This document shows positions 47,816 to 58,122 of a DNA stretch of 64,000 nucleotides, one piece after another; positions within the stretch are counted from its first letter, which is position 1, and every line of letters starts with the position of its first letter. Source of the stretch: Helicobacter pylori (GTDB taxonomy: Bacteria; Campylobacterota; Campylobacteria; Campylobacterales; Helicobacteraceae); NCBI GenBank assembly GCA_008032935.1, contig CP032039.1, positions 1,364,001 to 1,428,000 on the forward strand. Reading direction: 5' to 3'. The translations under genes and the position numbers were made by a program. The notes beneath the pieces are model-generated. The model saw nothing but the letters and a program-made list of their open reading frames with translations. It did not search any database and was not told the origin of the DNA.

Positions 47816-47904
47816 TCCAACCATTCCTTATGGTTTGGTTGGCACCGCTAAGATTAAAGGGTCACCTCCCCCTCCTTTCCCTTTGTCTTGGCGGTTGTTT
47901 TTTA
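47816..47904 (+). ncRNA. repG: RepG small regulatory RNA
   Basis: The sRNA RepG acts in trans through a C/U-rich terminator loop that pairs with the variable poly-G tract in the tlpB leader, modulating the chemotaxis receptor TlpB. Here a -10 TATAAT (47804-47809) is followed by about 88 bases. The terminator stem ACCGCTAAGA pairs with TCTTGGCGGT, the inner stem AAAGGG pairs with CCCTTT, and the loop is TCACCTCCCCCTCCTT, ending in T6. The position next to hsrA matches strain 26695. Confidence 0.9.
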
Positions 47905-47963
47905 ACTCCTTGTTTTAATTCTTATTTTTAACCGCTTGATTACGATTTTAAGATTTTGTTTGA

Positions 47964-49076
47964 CTAAGCTTGATTTTTAGGTAAAAGCCTAAGGTATGCG
48001 ATCTCGCTAGGGGCTAAAAACCTTAAAGGAATCCCCCAATACCCTGCCCCACTGCTCACATAAATTTGAGTGGTGGGGCTGTGCTTGTATAAACCATGTA
48101 AATAGGTTTGCGCTAACTTGACTAAAAGGCTAAAAGGAAAGATTTGCCCTGCATGGGTATGCCCTGAAAGCACTAAATCTACAGAGTGGCTTTCTTTGAG
48201 GCTTCTAATTTGTTTGGGCTGGTGGGCTAAAAGGATCGTAGGCTTACTCTCATTGCGTTTTTTTAAAGCTTTGTCAATATCAGGGGCAAAATTTTGATGC
48301 TTCCTTGCGAAATAATCATACACACCGCACAAATTGATCCCCCCTAAATGCACGCACTCATTCCCCAAAATCGTCAAATTTAAAGTTTCAAGAAACGATA
48401 AAATCGGCTCTATGCCATGATAATACTCATGATTTCCTGGCACATAAAAAGTGCCATGCGTGCTTTTAAGGTTGTTTAAGGGCAGTAAAAAAGATTTGAC
48501 TTTTTCAATGCTTTCATCCACTAAATCCCCCCCAATCAGCACCATATCCACTTCTTTTTGATTGACTTCTTCTACAATGTAATCAACAAAATCTTTTTGC
48601 AACAAACTCCCCACATGCATGTCTGTGAGTAAAATAATCTTTAATTCTTTATCCAGCTTATCCAAATAAATAGGGGTTTCTTTGATTTTAGGGCGGGCCA
48701 ACCCTTCATAAAAGCCACGCCAAAAATACCCTAATAACGCCAGATAAAACCCCAATTTTAAAAAGTTTTTTAAACTTTTACGCCTTGAGTGCAAAAAATC
48801 TATTTTTTCTATGGAGTAAGAAAACCCGTAAAAACTTAAAGAAAGGATAAAAATAATAAAAGATACAAACGAACACGCCGAAGTCAAAACAAACAAATGG
48901 CTAGGCATAGCATTTCTATAAAAAGCAAAAGCCGCCTCACCCGCGCTCAAAAGGATAAAAAACCCCAAATAAGCGTATTGAGAGATTTTTTTTAAGGTTA
49001 AAAACGATTTTAATATCCTAAAAGAACTATAATTCAAAAGACATAAAACCAATAAAAACGCTATAGAGATCAGCAT
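47964..49076 (-). CDS. Metallophosphoesterase, membrane-anchored
   Basis: A 370-residue protein with four N-terminal membrane helices (residues 1-120) and a C-terminal calcineurin-like phosphoesterase domain: LTDMHVGSL, GGDLVDE, GNHEYYHG, ILLAHQPKQ and SGHTHAGQI supply the two-metal ligands. Such proteins (YkuE/LpxH-like) act on lipid or nucleotide phosphates at the membrane. LpxH-type activity would fit the lipid A genes of the species but cannot be assigned from sequence. It matches HP1044 and is monocistronic. Confidence 0.88.
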   Translation of the reverse strand: MLISIAFLLVLCLLNYSSFRILKSFLTLKKISQYAYLGFFILLSAGEAAFAFYRNAMPSHLFVLTSACSFVSFIIFILSLSFYGFSYSIEKIDFLHSRRKSLKNFLKLGFYLALLGYFWRGFYEGLARPKIKETPIYLDKLDKELKIILLTDMHVGSLLQKDFVDYIVEEVNQKEVDMVLIGGDLVDESIEKVKSFLLPLNNLKSTHGTFYVPGNHEYYHGIEPILSFLETLNLTILGNECVHLGGINLCGVYDYFARKHQNFAPDIDKALKKRNESKPTILLAHQPKQIRSLKESHSVDLVLSGHTHAGQIFPFSLLVKLAQTYLHGLYKHSPTTQIYVSSGAGYWGIPLRFLAPSEIAYLRLLPKNQA

Positions 49077-49232
49077 ACCACCCTTTTTGTAGTCATAATG
49101 TTTTGGCTATATTAGCATATTAACGCTAATACACCCTTTAGGTTTCATCTTGCTATTGTTTCCTTTTTTATCAGTCTCAACCCCCACAGAAAGAGAAAAG
49201 TATCCCTCCCTTTAAAAGAGTGTGAGTTTGGA

Positions 49233-49238
49233 TACAAT
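49233..49238 (+). promoter_or_regulatory. acs promoter -10
   Basis: TACAAT at 49233-49238, 38 bp before the acs ATG, which has AAAGGAG upstream. Confidence 0.5.
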
Positions 49239-49276
49239 AATAAAAAATGCGCTTAAAGCCATAGAAAGGAGATATA

Positions 49277-51265
49277 ATGCAATTAGACGAAGATTTAGAA
49301 TTCGTTACAAAAGTCTTTAACCCTAACAGAGCGTTTGCCAAGCAAGCTAGGATTAAAAACATGTGCGAATATAAGGATTTAGTGCATGAAGCCAATGAAG
49401 ATTATGAACATTTTTGGGGCGAGTTAGCCAAGCAAAAACTCACATGGTTTAAACCTTTTGATAAGGTTTTAAACAGCGATAACGCCCCTTTTTTCAAATG
49501 GTTTGAAAACGGCAAAATCAATGTTTCTTACAATTGCATAGACAGGCATTTAAAAGACAAAAAAAATAAAGTGGCGATCATTTTTGAAGGGGAAATGGGG
49601 GATTATAATGTCATCACTTACAGAAAACTCCACTCTGAAGTCAATAAAACAGCCAACCTTTTAAAAAACGAATTCAATGTCAAAAAAGGCGACAGGGTCA
49701 TTATCTATATGCCTATGATTGTAGAAAGCGTTTATATGATGCTCGCATGCGCTAGGATTGGAGCGATCCATAGCATCGTTTTTGCTGGGTTTAGCCCTGA
49801 AGCCTTAAGGGATAGGATCAACGACGCTCAAGCCAAATTAGTTATCACAGCGGACGGGACTTTTAGAAAAGGCAAACCTTACATGCTCAAACCAGCCCTT
49901 GACAAGGCTCTAGAAAATAACGCCTGCCCTAGCGTGGAAAAAGCGCTCATTGTGATACGAAACGCCAGAGAGATTGACTATGTGAGAGGGCGCGATTTTG
50001 TCTATAATGAAATGGTCCATTACCAATCCGATAAATGCGAACCTGAAATGATGGACTCTGAAGATCCTTTATTCTTGCTCTATACAAGCGGATCAACCGG
50101 AAAGCCTAAAGGCATTCAACACAGCAGTGCAGGGTATTTGCTATGGGCACAAATGACGATGGAGTGGGTTTTTGATATTAGAGATAACGATAATTTTTGG
50201 TGCACCGCTGATATTGGCTGGATCACAGGGCACACTTATGTGGTTTATGGGCCTTTAGCTTGCGGGGCGACGACTTTGATACTAGAAGGCACGATGTCTT
50301 ATCCGGATTATGGGAGATGGTGGAGGATGATAGAAGAATACCGCGTGGATAAATTCTACACTTCCCCCACCGCTATAAGAATGCTGCATGCTAAAGGCGA
50401 AAACGAACCCTTAAAGTATAATTTAGAATCGCTCAAAGTTTTAGGAACGGTGGGAGAGCCCATTAACCCTACGGCATGGAAATGGTTTTATGAAAAAATC
50501 GGCAATTCAAAATGCAGTATCGTGGATACTTGGTGGCAGACAGAAACAGGCGGGCATATTATCAGCCCTTTACCGGGAGCTACGCCTATAAGGGCCAGTT
50601 GTGCAACTTTACCTTTGCCTGGCATCCATGCAGAAGTTTTAAACGAAGATGGCACTAAAACAAAGCCCGGAGAGCAAGGGTTTTTATGCATCACTAAGCC
50701 ATGGCCTTCTATGGTAAGAAACATTTGGGGCGATGAAAAACGATACATTGATAGCTATTTTTCTCAGATCAAGTTGAATGGGGAATATGTCTACCTCTCT
50801 GGAGATGGCGCTATCGTGGATGAAAACGGATACATCACTATTATTGGGCGCACAGATGATATTGTGAATGTGAGCGGGCATAGGATTGGCACGGCTGAAG
50901 TGGAGAGCGCTATTTCTAAACATGAAATGGTGGCTGAATGCGCGGTAGTGGGTATCCCTGATACGATTAAAGGAGAGGGCTTGTTTGCGTTTGTGGTGCT
51001 GTGCGATGGGGCTAAATGCAATCTTGGCGAGAGTTTAGAATTGTTAAAAGAAATGAATCATATCTTATCCGTTGAGATTGGAAAGATCGCGAAATTAGAC
51101 AATGTCATGTATGTGCCGGGTTTACCTAAAACCAGGAGCGGGAAAATCATGAGAAGGCTTTTGAAATCTATCGCCAAAAAGGAGCCCATCACTCAAGATT
51201 TAAGCACGCTAGAAGATGTGAATGTGGTTAAAGAAATAATGAGTATCGTTCAAATGGAGGAGTAA
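49277..51265 (+). CDS. acsA: Acetyl-CoA synthetase
   Basis: Acs activates acetate through acetyl-AMP to acetyl-CoA. In 662 residues it shows the full set of AMP-forming signatures: P-loop [12 protein letters not shown] near residue 272, [44 protein letters not shown] (the hinge Asp), and the C-terminal [14 protein letters not shown] with the acetylatable, regulated lysine. A single gene with its own promoter; no pta-ackA in the window. Confidence 0.95.
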   Translation: MQLDEDLEFVTKVFNPNRAFAKQARIKNMCEYKDLVHEANEDYEHFWGELAKQKLTWFKPFDKVLNSDNAPFFKWFENGKINVSYNCIDRHLKDKKNKVAIIFEGEMGDYNVITYRKLHSEVNKTANLLKNEFNVKKGDRVIIYMPMIVESVYMMLACARIGAIHSIVFAGFSPEALRDRINDAQAKLVITADGTFRKGKPYMLKPALDKALENNACPSVEKALIVIRNAREIDYVRGRDFVYNEMVHYQSDKCEPEMMDSEDPLFLLYTSGSTGKPKGIQHSSAGYLLWAQMTMEWVFDIRDNDNFWCTADIGWITGHTYVVYGPLACGATTLILEGTMSYPDYGRWWRMIEEYRVDKFYTSPTAIRMLHAKGENEPLKYNLESLKVLGTVGEPINPTAWKWFYEKIGNSKCSIVDTWWQTETGGHIISPLPGATPIRASCATLPLPGIHAEVLNEDGTKTKPGEQGFLCITKPWPSMVRNIWGDEKRYIDSYFSQIKLNGEYVYLSGDGAIVDENGYITIIGRTDDIVNVSGHRIGTAEVESAISKHEMVAECAVVGIPDTIKGEGLFAFVVLCDGAKCNLGESLELLKEMNHILSVEIGKIAKLDNVMYVPGLPKTRSGKIMRRLLKSIAKKEPITQDLSTLEDVNVVKEIMSIVQMEE

Positions 51266-51371
51266 AATCTCAAAAATGCTTTTTGGCGTTTTTTAGCCAA
51301 ATAACAAGAGCCAATTTCAATCAAGCGGTAATTTCTCATAAATCGTAAGAACGCCTACCGCTCGCGTTATT

Positions 51372-51812
51372 TCACCACTCAAAAAGCGTTTTAACTTTCT
51401 TTAAATCTTTATACTCCACGCTTTTGATAGCGTGATCCTCTAATTCAAAATCCGCGCTCAAATCGTTAGCGTCTTTAAGGACGGCTTGAAAGCTTTCTTT
51501 ATTTGTGAGTTTGACTCCCACTTTTTCGCCTAAAGAAAGCTTGAAGTGTTTGGGGGTTTTAAGCACTCTTTCTAACCCCATAGAGCTCACTTCCAAAATA
51601 TAAGCGTCTTGGATAAAATCGCACACATCTAATAAGGGCGAAATCACCTCGCTCACTTGTTGGCAAATGTCCAAGCTAACCGCCCCATTAGGGTTTTTAA
51701 GGCTCACCCTTAAAACATGCTGCTCGTTTTCTTTAACCAAACTCACATCATAAAGCAAGTATCCCAAGCTTTCAATCACGCCCTCTATTTTCTCTTCTAT
51801 TTTTTTAGTCAT
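51372..51812 (-). CDS. rimP: Ribosome maturation factor RimP
   Basis: RimP assists 30S assembly. The 146-residue protein has the two usual domains: [40 protein letters not shown] and [14 protein letters not shown] (the conserved SSPGxxRxL-like segment), then an SH3-like C-terminus. ATG 51812 is preferred to 51836; it has AAGGGAAAG upstream and lies in the end of rbfA (8-base overlap). Confidence 0.92.
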   Translation of the reverse strand: MTKKIEEKIEGVIESLGYLLYDVSLVKENEQHVLRVSLKNPNGAVSLDICQQVSEVISPLLDVCDFIQDAYILEVSSMGLERVLKTPKHFKLSLGEKVGVKLTNKESFQAVLKDANDLSADFELEDHAIKSVEYKDLKKVKTLFEW

Positions 51813-52140
51813 TATCTTTCCCTTTAGCGATTTCATTGAATATGGCGTCTAGGCGGAGTTGCTTTTCTAAGCTGTTGTCTGAAACAAAACTGAGTTTTGG
51901 GCATTTAAACCACCCGCTCGCCTGCAAAACAAATTGCCTAATCAAACCCTCAGCTTTTTTCAATTTAGAAAGGATTTTATGATCTGATGAAAGCACAAAC
52001 ACATAAGCGTGGTGCTTCCCTTTAGAGCATTCCACTTTAGTAACGCTTAAAGAATTCAACTCGCCATCATTCAAACTCGCTAAAGCCTCTTGCAGTAATT
52101 CTAAAAGATTGGATTCTAAGCGTTCTTTATGAGCGTTCAT
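51805..52140 (-). CDS. rbfA: Ribosome-binding factor A
   Basis: RbfA binds 30S particles and helps 16S 5' end maturation. The product (111 residues) has the KH-like fold with [40 protein letters not shown] and LRQ-type helix [37 protein letters not shown] in separate stretches. ATG 52140 gives the usual length; the open frame extends upstream to 52233 into infB. It overlaps the infB stop by 14 bases. Confidence 0.92.
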   Translation of the reverse strand: MNAHKERLESNLLELLQEALASLNDGELNSLSVTKVECSKGKHHAYVFVLSSDHKILSKLKKAEGLIRQFVLQASGWFKCPKLSFVSDNSLEKQLRLDAIFNEIAKGKDND

Positions 52141-54981
52141 TAGAGAGTTCTTTTTTATGGATTTCTTTATAGGTTTCAAACACATCGCCCACTTTAATCT
52201 CATTATAATTGTCCAGCATGATTCCGCACTCATAGCCCTTAGAAACTTCCTTCACATCATCTTTAAAGCGTTTCAAAGAAAGGATTTCGCCGGTATGAAC
52301 CACCACGCCATCTCTAATCAAACGCGCCTTAATGCCACGAGCGATCACCCCATCACTCACCACACACCCGGCTATCGTGCCTACTTTAGGGATATTAAAG
52401 GTTTCTCTCACTTCCGCTTGCCCGGTATGCTCTTCTTCAATAATAGGACTCATCAAGCCTAATAACAGCGATCGCATTTCTTCAATCAAGGCATAAATCA
52501 CCGTGTAAGTTTTGATGCTCACATTGTATTCTTTAGCCTTATTTTTCACATTACCGGTGGGGCGGATGTTAAAGCCTAAAATCACGGCATGCTCACTGCT
52601 AGAAACCAGGCTCAAATCATTCTCAGTAATGCCCCCACCCCTGAGTGGATCACTTGAATCGCCACTTCTTCGTTATTAAGCTCTAACAAGCTGTTTTTAA
52701 TGGCTTCTAGGCTTCCTTGCGTATCCGCTTTAATGACTATAGGAATGTTTTTTAATTCCTTATTAGCGACCATTTCTGAAAGCTCATCAAAAGACACTTT
52801 AGTGCTTTTACTCAACGCTTTTTGGCGCAAATAAGTCGCCCTCTTTTGAGCTTGCAAGCGCGCGATAGAATCGTTTTCTACCCCTATTAAAACAGATCCT
52901 GCAGGCGGCACTTCGCTCAAGCCTGTGATGAGAGCCACCATAGAGGGTTTTAAACTTTGAATGCTCTTGCCTTGATCGTCAGTCATCGTTCTTACTTTAC
53001 CAAACGCCATTTCGGCAAAAAAGCTATCCCCCACGCTCAAAGTCCCGCTTTGGACAATCACAGTGGCTACTGCCCCACGCCCTTTTTCCACGCTTCCTTC
53101 TAAAACAACCGCTCTAGCACTGCCCTCTTCTATGGCTTTTAATTCCATAATATCCGCTTGGATAAGAATGGTTTCTAACAGATTGTCAATGCCATCGCCC
53201 GTTTTAGCTGAAACAGGGATAAACTCATGCTCTCCGCCCCAATCCACAGGGTTATAACCAAGCTCAGCGCATTCGGCTTTGAGTTTGTCCGGATTCACAT
53301 TAGGCTTATCCATTTTATTCATCGCAAAAATCACAGGCACATTAGCCGCCTTTGCATGCTCTAAAGCTTCAATAGTCTGTTGCTTCACGCCATCATCAGC
53401 CGCTATCACAATCACTGCAATATCTGTAACTTGAGCCCCACGATTACGCATCTGGCTAAAAGCTTCATGCCCTGGGGTGTCAATGAAAGACACCCATTTG
53501 CCATTTTTTTCCACCATGTAAGCGCCAATGTGCTGAGTGATCCCCCCAGCTTCAGTGTGAGCGACTCTTTTATCACGGATTTTATCTAATAGTGAAGTTT
53601 TACCATGATCCACATGCCCCATGATAGTCACCACAGGCGGGCGCTCTTTTTTCACCCCTTCTAGCACTTCTTCTACTTCAAATTCTTCTAAAGTGTTTTG
53701 AACAGAAATTTCTAAATGGAACTCTTCGGCTAAAATTTCTATGCTATCCTTATCCAAAAAGTCGTTTTTAGTTACCATAAGCCCTAAATTAAAGAGGGTT
53801 TTAATCACATCAGCCAAATTCAAATTCGCTTTTTGCGCGAATTCATAGACGCGCACTTCTTCAGGGATTGCAATCGCGCTTTGGATCACTTTTTGGCTGT
53901 TATCGTTACGGAATGCACGCTTTTTTTTGGATTGTCGTTTGATCCCGCTTTCATTCATCCAAGGGTTTTTTCTTTGGACGCGCACCCTGTCGTTGATGTT
54001 TTGGCGGATTTCTTTTTCTTCTTCTTCCTTGTTGAGATTATCCTGTTCATGCAAATCAAACAATAAGATTTCATCGGTTTCATCATCATAAATATCATTG
54101 CCCTTAAAATCCCTCGCATCGCTAAAATCAATTTTATGGGATTTGTTGTTTTTGGCGGTGGGGGTGGCTTTGGGCTTACTGGGTTTTTTGGCTTTTTTAG
54201 CCTCTTGTTTGTCTTTTTCTTGCCATTCTTTTTTAATGTCTTCAAAAATAGCCGCCGCGCTTTGAGTGGGTTTTTTGCTTTCTGTTACGCTGTTTTCAAT
54301 TTCATTTTCTACTTCATCGTTGCGTTTAATCACCCTAAAACCGGTGCGTCTTTTAATGTTTTCATGGCGTTTGATCTCTTGCTCTTGCTTTTTAACTTCG
54401 CTGATTTCTTTTTTAGCGTTGTTAGTGTTATTGGTGCTGTTAGCGTTGTTAGCGTTGCTTTGGGTGAGCTTATTTAGGGCTTCTCGGCTTTTTTGGATTT
54501 CTTGGAGTTTTTGCTTGGCTTTTTCTATTTGAGAGTGGCTAACCGCTTTAGGGGTGTTTTCTACAGGGGGCGTTTGGTTTTCAAAAGTGTTGACAATCTC
54601 TATCCCTCCCTTCTTTTTAGCAATGGGCGTGGGAGCTTCTTTTTTCTTTTCTTTAGTTTTTTTGGGCTTTGGCTGGCTTTTTGTTTCTTCTTTTTTAGGC
54701 GTTTTAGAAACCTTTTTGTTAAGAGATTTAGACGCTACGGCTGTATTCAAATCGTCTTTATTGTCTTGTTCAGGATTTTTAGCGGGTTGATTAGCTTGTA
54801 TTTGTTCTTTAATGCCATCCACAATGTATTTGTATAGCTTGCCGGCTTGCTCTGGGGTCATTTTAGAATTTGTCTTAAGCTCTAAACCAATATCTTTGGC
54901 TTGCTCGATCACATTTTTAAGCTCTTTTTGGGTCTTACCAAGCTCGGCTAAAAATTCTTTTAAATCAACCATACCACTCAT
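52127..54981 (-). pseudogene. infB: Translation initiation factor IF-2, frameshifted
   Basis: IF-2 positions fMet-tRNA on the 30S subunit. It has a long charged N-terminal region, then the GTPase: GHVDHGKTSLLDKIRD, DTPGHEAF and NKMDKP. The frame breaks at G5 on the coding strand (plus-strand C5, 52632-52636): a sixth G restores [18 protein letters not shown] and joins the C-terminal domains (ending 52127) into about 951 residues. infB is essential, so a base-call deletion is likely. ATG 54981 has AAGGAG upstream and overlaps the ylxR stop (ATGA). Confidence 0.92.
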
Positions 54982-55244
54982 GCTATGCTTCTCTCCTTAA
55001 TCCAAGTAATGATATTTTTGGTATCTTTTGGGGCGTTCTTTATTTTTGAAACCGCTTTCAACAACTTTTTTTCTCCATTTTTCAAACAATTTCCACACAC
55101 ATAAAAACTACGGCCTTTGCCATCAAACTCCATGATTTGATTGTCAAAGCTTTTCAAACGCAACAAATCCTTTTGAGGTTGGCGCATTCTGCACGCCACA
55201 CACATGCGGATTTTAATTTCAGTCTTTCTCAATAAGAACCCCAT
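54978..55244 (-). CDS. ylxR: YlxR-family RNA-binding protein
   Basis: YlxR is a small protein typical of the nusA-infB neighbourhood. The core RMCVACRMRQPQKDLLRL and YVCGNCLKNGEKKLLKAV, a pair of CxxC-like elements with basic residues, match the family. The ATG at 55244 is a candidate; a shorter form from 55205 is also possible since no ribosome site decides. It overlaps both thrB (26 bp) and infB (4 bp). Confidence 0.85.
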   Translation of the reverse strand: MGFLLRKTEIKIRMCVACRMRQPQKDLLRLKSFDNQIMEFDGKGRSFYVCGNCLKNGEKKLLKAVSKIKNAPKDTKNIITWIKERSIA

Positions 55245-56100
55245 CATTATCAAAATCTAAAACCGCTACCCTAAATTTAGGGAATTTCTTGCTCAAAACC
55301 TGCTTTAATTTAGGGGCGTCCTCTTCATAACACATGTTAAAAAACGACGAACCGCTCCCTGAAAGCGTGCTCATTAGGGCGTTATTTTCTAAAGCGAGCT
55401 TTTGGATCGCAAACAACACGGGGTAAGTTTGCATGCGCTTATATTGATGCATCCTGTCTTTAGAACAACAACGCAATAAATCCCACTTCCCCTGCACAAT
55501 CGCCATCGTCATCAAACTCGCATGCGAAAGGTTAAACACGCTTTCTTGCACGCTGTAACGCTTGGGCAAGAGATGGCGCGATTGCTTGGTGGAAATGGCC
55601 CTATTAGGGATCACCATCACCGCTTTTAAAAAAGAGGGGATTTTGGTTTTTAAACTTATCACTTTCTTTTTTTCCACAAACGCTGCATTATACCCCCCAA
55701 ACACCGCCGGGGTGATATTATCCGGGTGGTTTTCATAAATTAGAGCGGTATTGACAATGTTTTCTCTATCAAAAGCAAACCCTAAAAACGCAAACGCTGA
55801 AGCGACCGCCCCCACAATCATCGCCGAGCTAGACCCCATGCCCCTTGTAATAGGGACTTTATTATGCAATAAAAATTTAAACGAGCCGTCATTCCCATGC
55901 TTTTTTAAAATCTCATAAAACACTTTAGTGAAAATATTGTTGGTTAAAAACTTAGGGATCCCTTCACCCTCCCCAACCAATTTCACCGCATGGAAGCTGC
56001 TAGGCTCAATAAAAAAACGATTGCGTAAATTCAAACTCAAACCCAAGCAATCAAAACCGGGGCCTAAATTCGCACTTGTTGCAGGAACACTCACTACCAA
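55219..56100 (-). CDS. thrB: Homoserine kinase
   Basis: ThrB phosphorylates homoserine in threonine synthesis. The GHMP-kinase fold shows VPATSANLGPGFDCLG at the start, ITRGMGSSSAMIVGAV (the phosphate loop) near residue 88 and MSTLSGSGSSFF toward the end. Its 293 residues are usual. The start is TTG at 56100, with AGGGG eight bases upstream; GTG at 56094 is an alternative. Confidence 0.93.
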   Translation of the reverse strand: MVVSVPATSANLGPGFDCLGLSLNLRNRFFIEPSSFHAVKLVGEGEGIPKFLTNNIFTKVFYEILKKHGNDGSFKFLLHNKVPITRGMGSSSAMIVGAVASAFAFLGFAFDRENIVNTALIYENHPDNITPAVFGGYNAAFVEKKKVISLKTKIPSFLKAVMVIPNRAISTKQSRHLLPKRYSVQESVFNLSHASLMTMAIVQGKWDLLRCCSKDRMHQYKRMQTYPVLFAIQKLALENNALMSTLSGSGSSFFNMCYEEDAPKLKQVLSKKFPKFRVAVLDFDNDGVLIEKD

Positions 56101-56153
56101 ATTTTAAACCCCTATTGTTGATACCCTTTCATTTTTAAAACTAGCATTATACA

Positions 56154-56627
56154 CTAAATAGGAGGCAAAATGTAAAACGGCGTGTTCAATTGGGTAAATT
56201 TGTCTTTCTCTAAAAAAGAGGGCAGCATGAAATCTTTTGGCGCAATTTTCAAATCCTTAAAATCGGTTAAGCTTTCCCTTTCTTTTGAAACAAAGTATTT
56301 ATTGGCATACGCCAAAATGGGCGTGTTGTCGTTAAAATCAAAGCCTGTGGTTGAATAGAGTTCAAAGTCATGGATTAAAGCCAAAGTGTGTAAGAAAACA
56401 TGCGTGAGCTTTAGGCTAGTGAAACTCCCTGGCCCTTTAGCGTAATAAACCCCTTTAATCGCCGGTAAAGTAGGGTTTTTAAAATCTTTGAATAATTGCG
56501 AAAAAACCTCCACTAAAGCTTCGCTTGTTTTTGATTTGGAAGTGTAAGAAGTGCATAAAAAATTGTTTTGATATACCCCAAGCAAAACTCTCTCGCCTAA
56601 AGAGATAAGTGCTAAATCCAATTCCAA
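56154..56627 (-). CDS. Short TsaB-like protein (HP1051)
   Basis: A 157-residue relative of TsaB, the partner that activates TsaD in tRNA threonylcarbamoyl-adenosine synthesis. The family signature YYAKGPGSFTSLKL (G-P-G-S-F-T) is clear near residue 62, but the C-terminal half of usual TsaB (about 220 residues) is shortened, as in other epsilonproteobacteria. The start is TTG at 56627, following AGGG. It lies between lpxC and thrB. Confidence 0.75.
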   Translation of the reverse strand: MELDLALISLGERVLLGVYQNNFLCTSYTSKSKTSEALVEVFSQLFKDFKNPTLPAIKGVYYAKGPGSFTSLKLTHVFLHTLALIHDFELYSTTGFDFNDNTPILAYANKYFVSKERESLTDFKDLKIAPKDFMLPSFLEKDKFTQLNTPFYILPPI

Positions 56628-56648
56628 AAAATAAACCCTAATTTAGGA

Positions 56649-57536
56649 TTAAGCGAAAGCCTTTTGCAACGCAAACTCTTTAGCCGGATCCGTAGCGATC
56701 AAAACTTCGTAATTTTTAGCGTCCGCTAAAATGGCTTTAACCAACATGGAATTGAGTTTATGACTCCCTGAAAAAGAAGTGTATTTGCCCACCACAGGCA
56801 TGCCTAAGACCATTAGATCCCCCATAGCGTCTAAAATCTTGTGGCACACGAATTCCTTTTCGCACCTTAAGCCCTCTTTATTCAAGATGCTGTTTTCATC
56901 CAGCACGATACAATTATTCAAGCTCCCCCCTTTAGCCAAACCAATGGATCGCAAGTAATTCACTTCTTGCAAAAACCCAAAGGTGCGGGCTTTAGCGACT
57001 TGCTCTTTGTAAGCGGTTTTACTAAAGACGAAATGATGGGCTTGCTTAGCGATAACCGGATGGTTAAAATCAATCGTGAAATTCAAAGAAAATTGGCTGT
57101 CTGGCTCAATTTTAACGAATTTATCGCCCTCTCTAATCTCAACGGCTTGCTTGATTTCCATCACTTTTTTAGGAGCGTCTAATTCTTTAATCCCTGCTTC
57201 GTCTAAAAGCATGCAATAAATCAAAGCACTCCCATCCATGATAGGGATCTCTTCGTTATCCACAGAGATTTTAAGATTGTCAATACCATACGCATGGATA
57301 GCTGAAAGCAAATGCTCAATCGTAGAAATTCTAGCGTTATCCTTACCCAACACGGTTGCCATTCTAGTATCCACGATGTTTTCAGGTTTTAAGGGGAGCT
57401 TCACGCCCAAATCAGAGCGGTAAAAAACAATGCCTTGATTTTCTCCTAAAGGCTCTAAAACAAGCTTCACAGGAACGCCCTTGTGCAAGCCTATCCCTAC
57501 TAATTCCACAGAGTGGTTAATGGTTGTTTGTTTCAT
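56649..57536 (-). CDS. lpxC: UDP-3-O-acyl-N-acetylglucosamine deacetylase
   Basis: LpxC is the zinc enzyme for the committed step of lipid A synthesis. Key residues are His in STIEHLLSA near residue 78, and His plus Asp in [14 protein letters not shown] near 230. VGIGLHKG starts the fold and FSGSHKLN near the end carries the catalytic His. Its 295 residues are complete. The start overlaps the minC stop by four bases (ATGA). Confidence 0.95.
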   Translation of the reverse strand: MKQTTINHSVELVGIGLHKGVPVKLVLEPLGENQGIVFYRSDLGVKLPLKPENIVDTRMATVLGKDNARISTIEHLLSAIHAYGIDNLKISVDNEEIPIMDGSALIYCMLLDEAGIKELDAPKKVMEIKQAVEIREGDKFVKIEPDSQFSLNFTIDFNHPVIAKQAHHFVFSKTAYKEQVAKARTFGFLQEVNYLRSIGLAKGGSLNNCIVLDENSILNKEGLRCEKEFVCHKILDAMGDLMVLGMPVVGKYTSFSGSHKLNSMLVKAILADAKNYEVLIATDPAKEFALQKAFA

Positions 57537-58120
57537 AATACTTCCTTTATGTCTAGTATATCGTCATTTTTAGTGATTATTTTAATATTTTTATTTACTA
57601 AAAGCCGTTCAACCTCTTTTAGAGATAAAATTTTATTTTGAAAAACGATTTGAGCGCTCTTGACTTCTTTTAAAATCAAGCACTCTCCAAAGCACACAAT
57701 CGCCCCTTCGCACACCCCATAAACCGACACACAGCCCTCTGAAATAATCTTCGCTCCATTGTGGATATTACCCAAAAAAATAAGATGATTAGCGCTATAA
57801 ATCTCTTCCCCACTCCTGATATGGCGCTCATAAATCGTTGTTTTAGGTTCTGTTTTAGAATGATTGGGTTTTGAATGGTTGGTTTCTTCTTTTAAAGACA
57901 TGGTTTTGATATGACGCCCATTTAAAGCGCGATTCGTTTCTAAAAACAAAAGCTGGTGTTTGTGCAAAATGGCTTTGACTTCTGGTTCAATATCGTATTT
58001 AAAAATAATAAGAAAATATTGCAAAAGGGCATGGTTTTTTTCTAAAAATTCCATGACCACTTCAGGATCTTGCTTTTCAATTTCAAACGCATGCACATTT
58101 TTTTGATTGGTTTTTAACAT
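57533..58120 (-). CDS. minC: Septum-site inhibitor MinC
   Basis: MinC blocks FtsZ ring formation away from midcell with MinD. The N-terminal domain (residues 1-95) precedes a linker ([13 protein letters not shown]) and the beta-helix C-terminal domain: [34 protein letters not shown] and [15 protein letters not shown] 58120 has AAGGA and gives 195 residues; the frame extends to 58186 without support. Confidence 0.92.
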   Translation of the reverse strand: MLKTNQKNVHAFEIEKQDPEVVMEFLEKNHALLQYFLIIFKYDIEPEVKAILHKHQLLFLETNRALNGRHIKTMSLKEETNHSKPNHSKTEPKTTIYERHIRSGEEIYSANHLIFLGNIHNGAKIISEGCVSVYGVCEGAIVCFGECLILKEVKSAQIVFQNKILSLKEVERLLVNKNIKIITKNDDILDIKEVL

Positions 58121-58122
58121 GA

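Noticed and set aside
54136-54837. Several plus-strand ORFs rich in Phe/Leu opposite infB
   Set aside because: They mirror the Lys/Glu/Asn-rich N-terminal region of IF-2 on the other strand and have no start signals.
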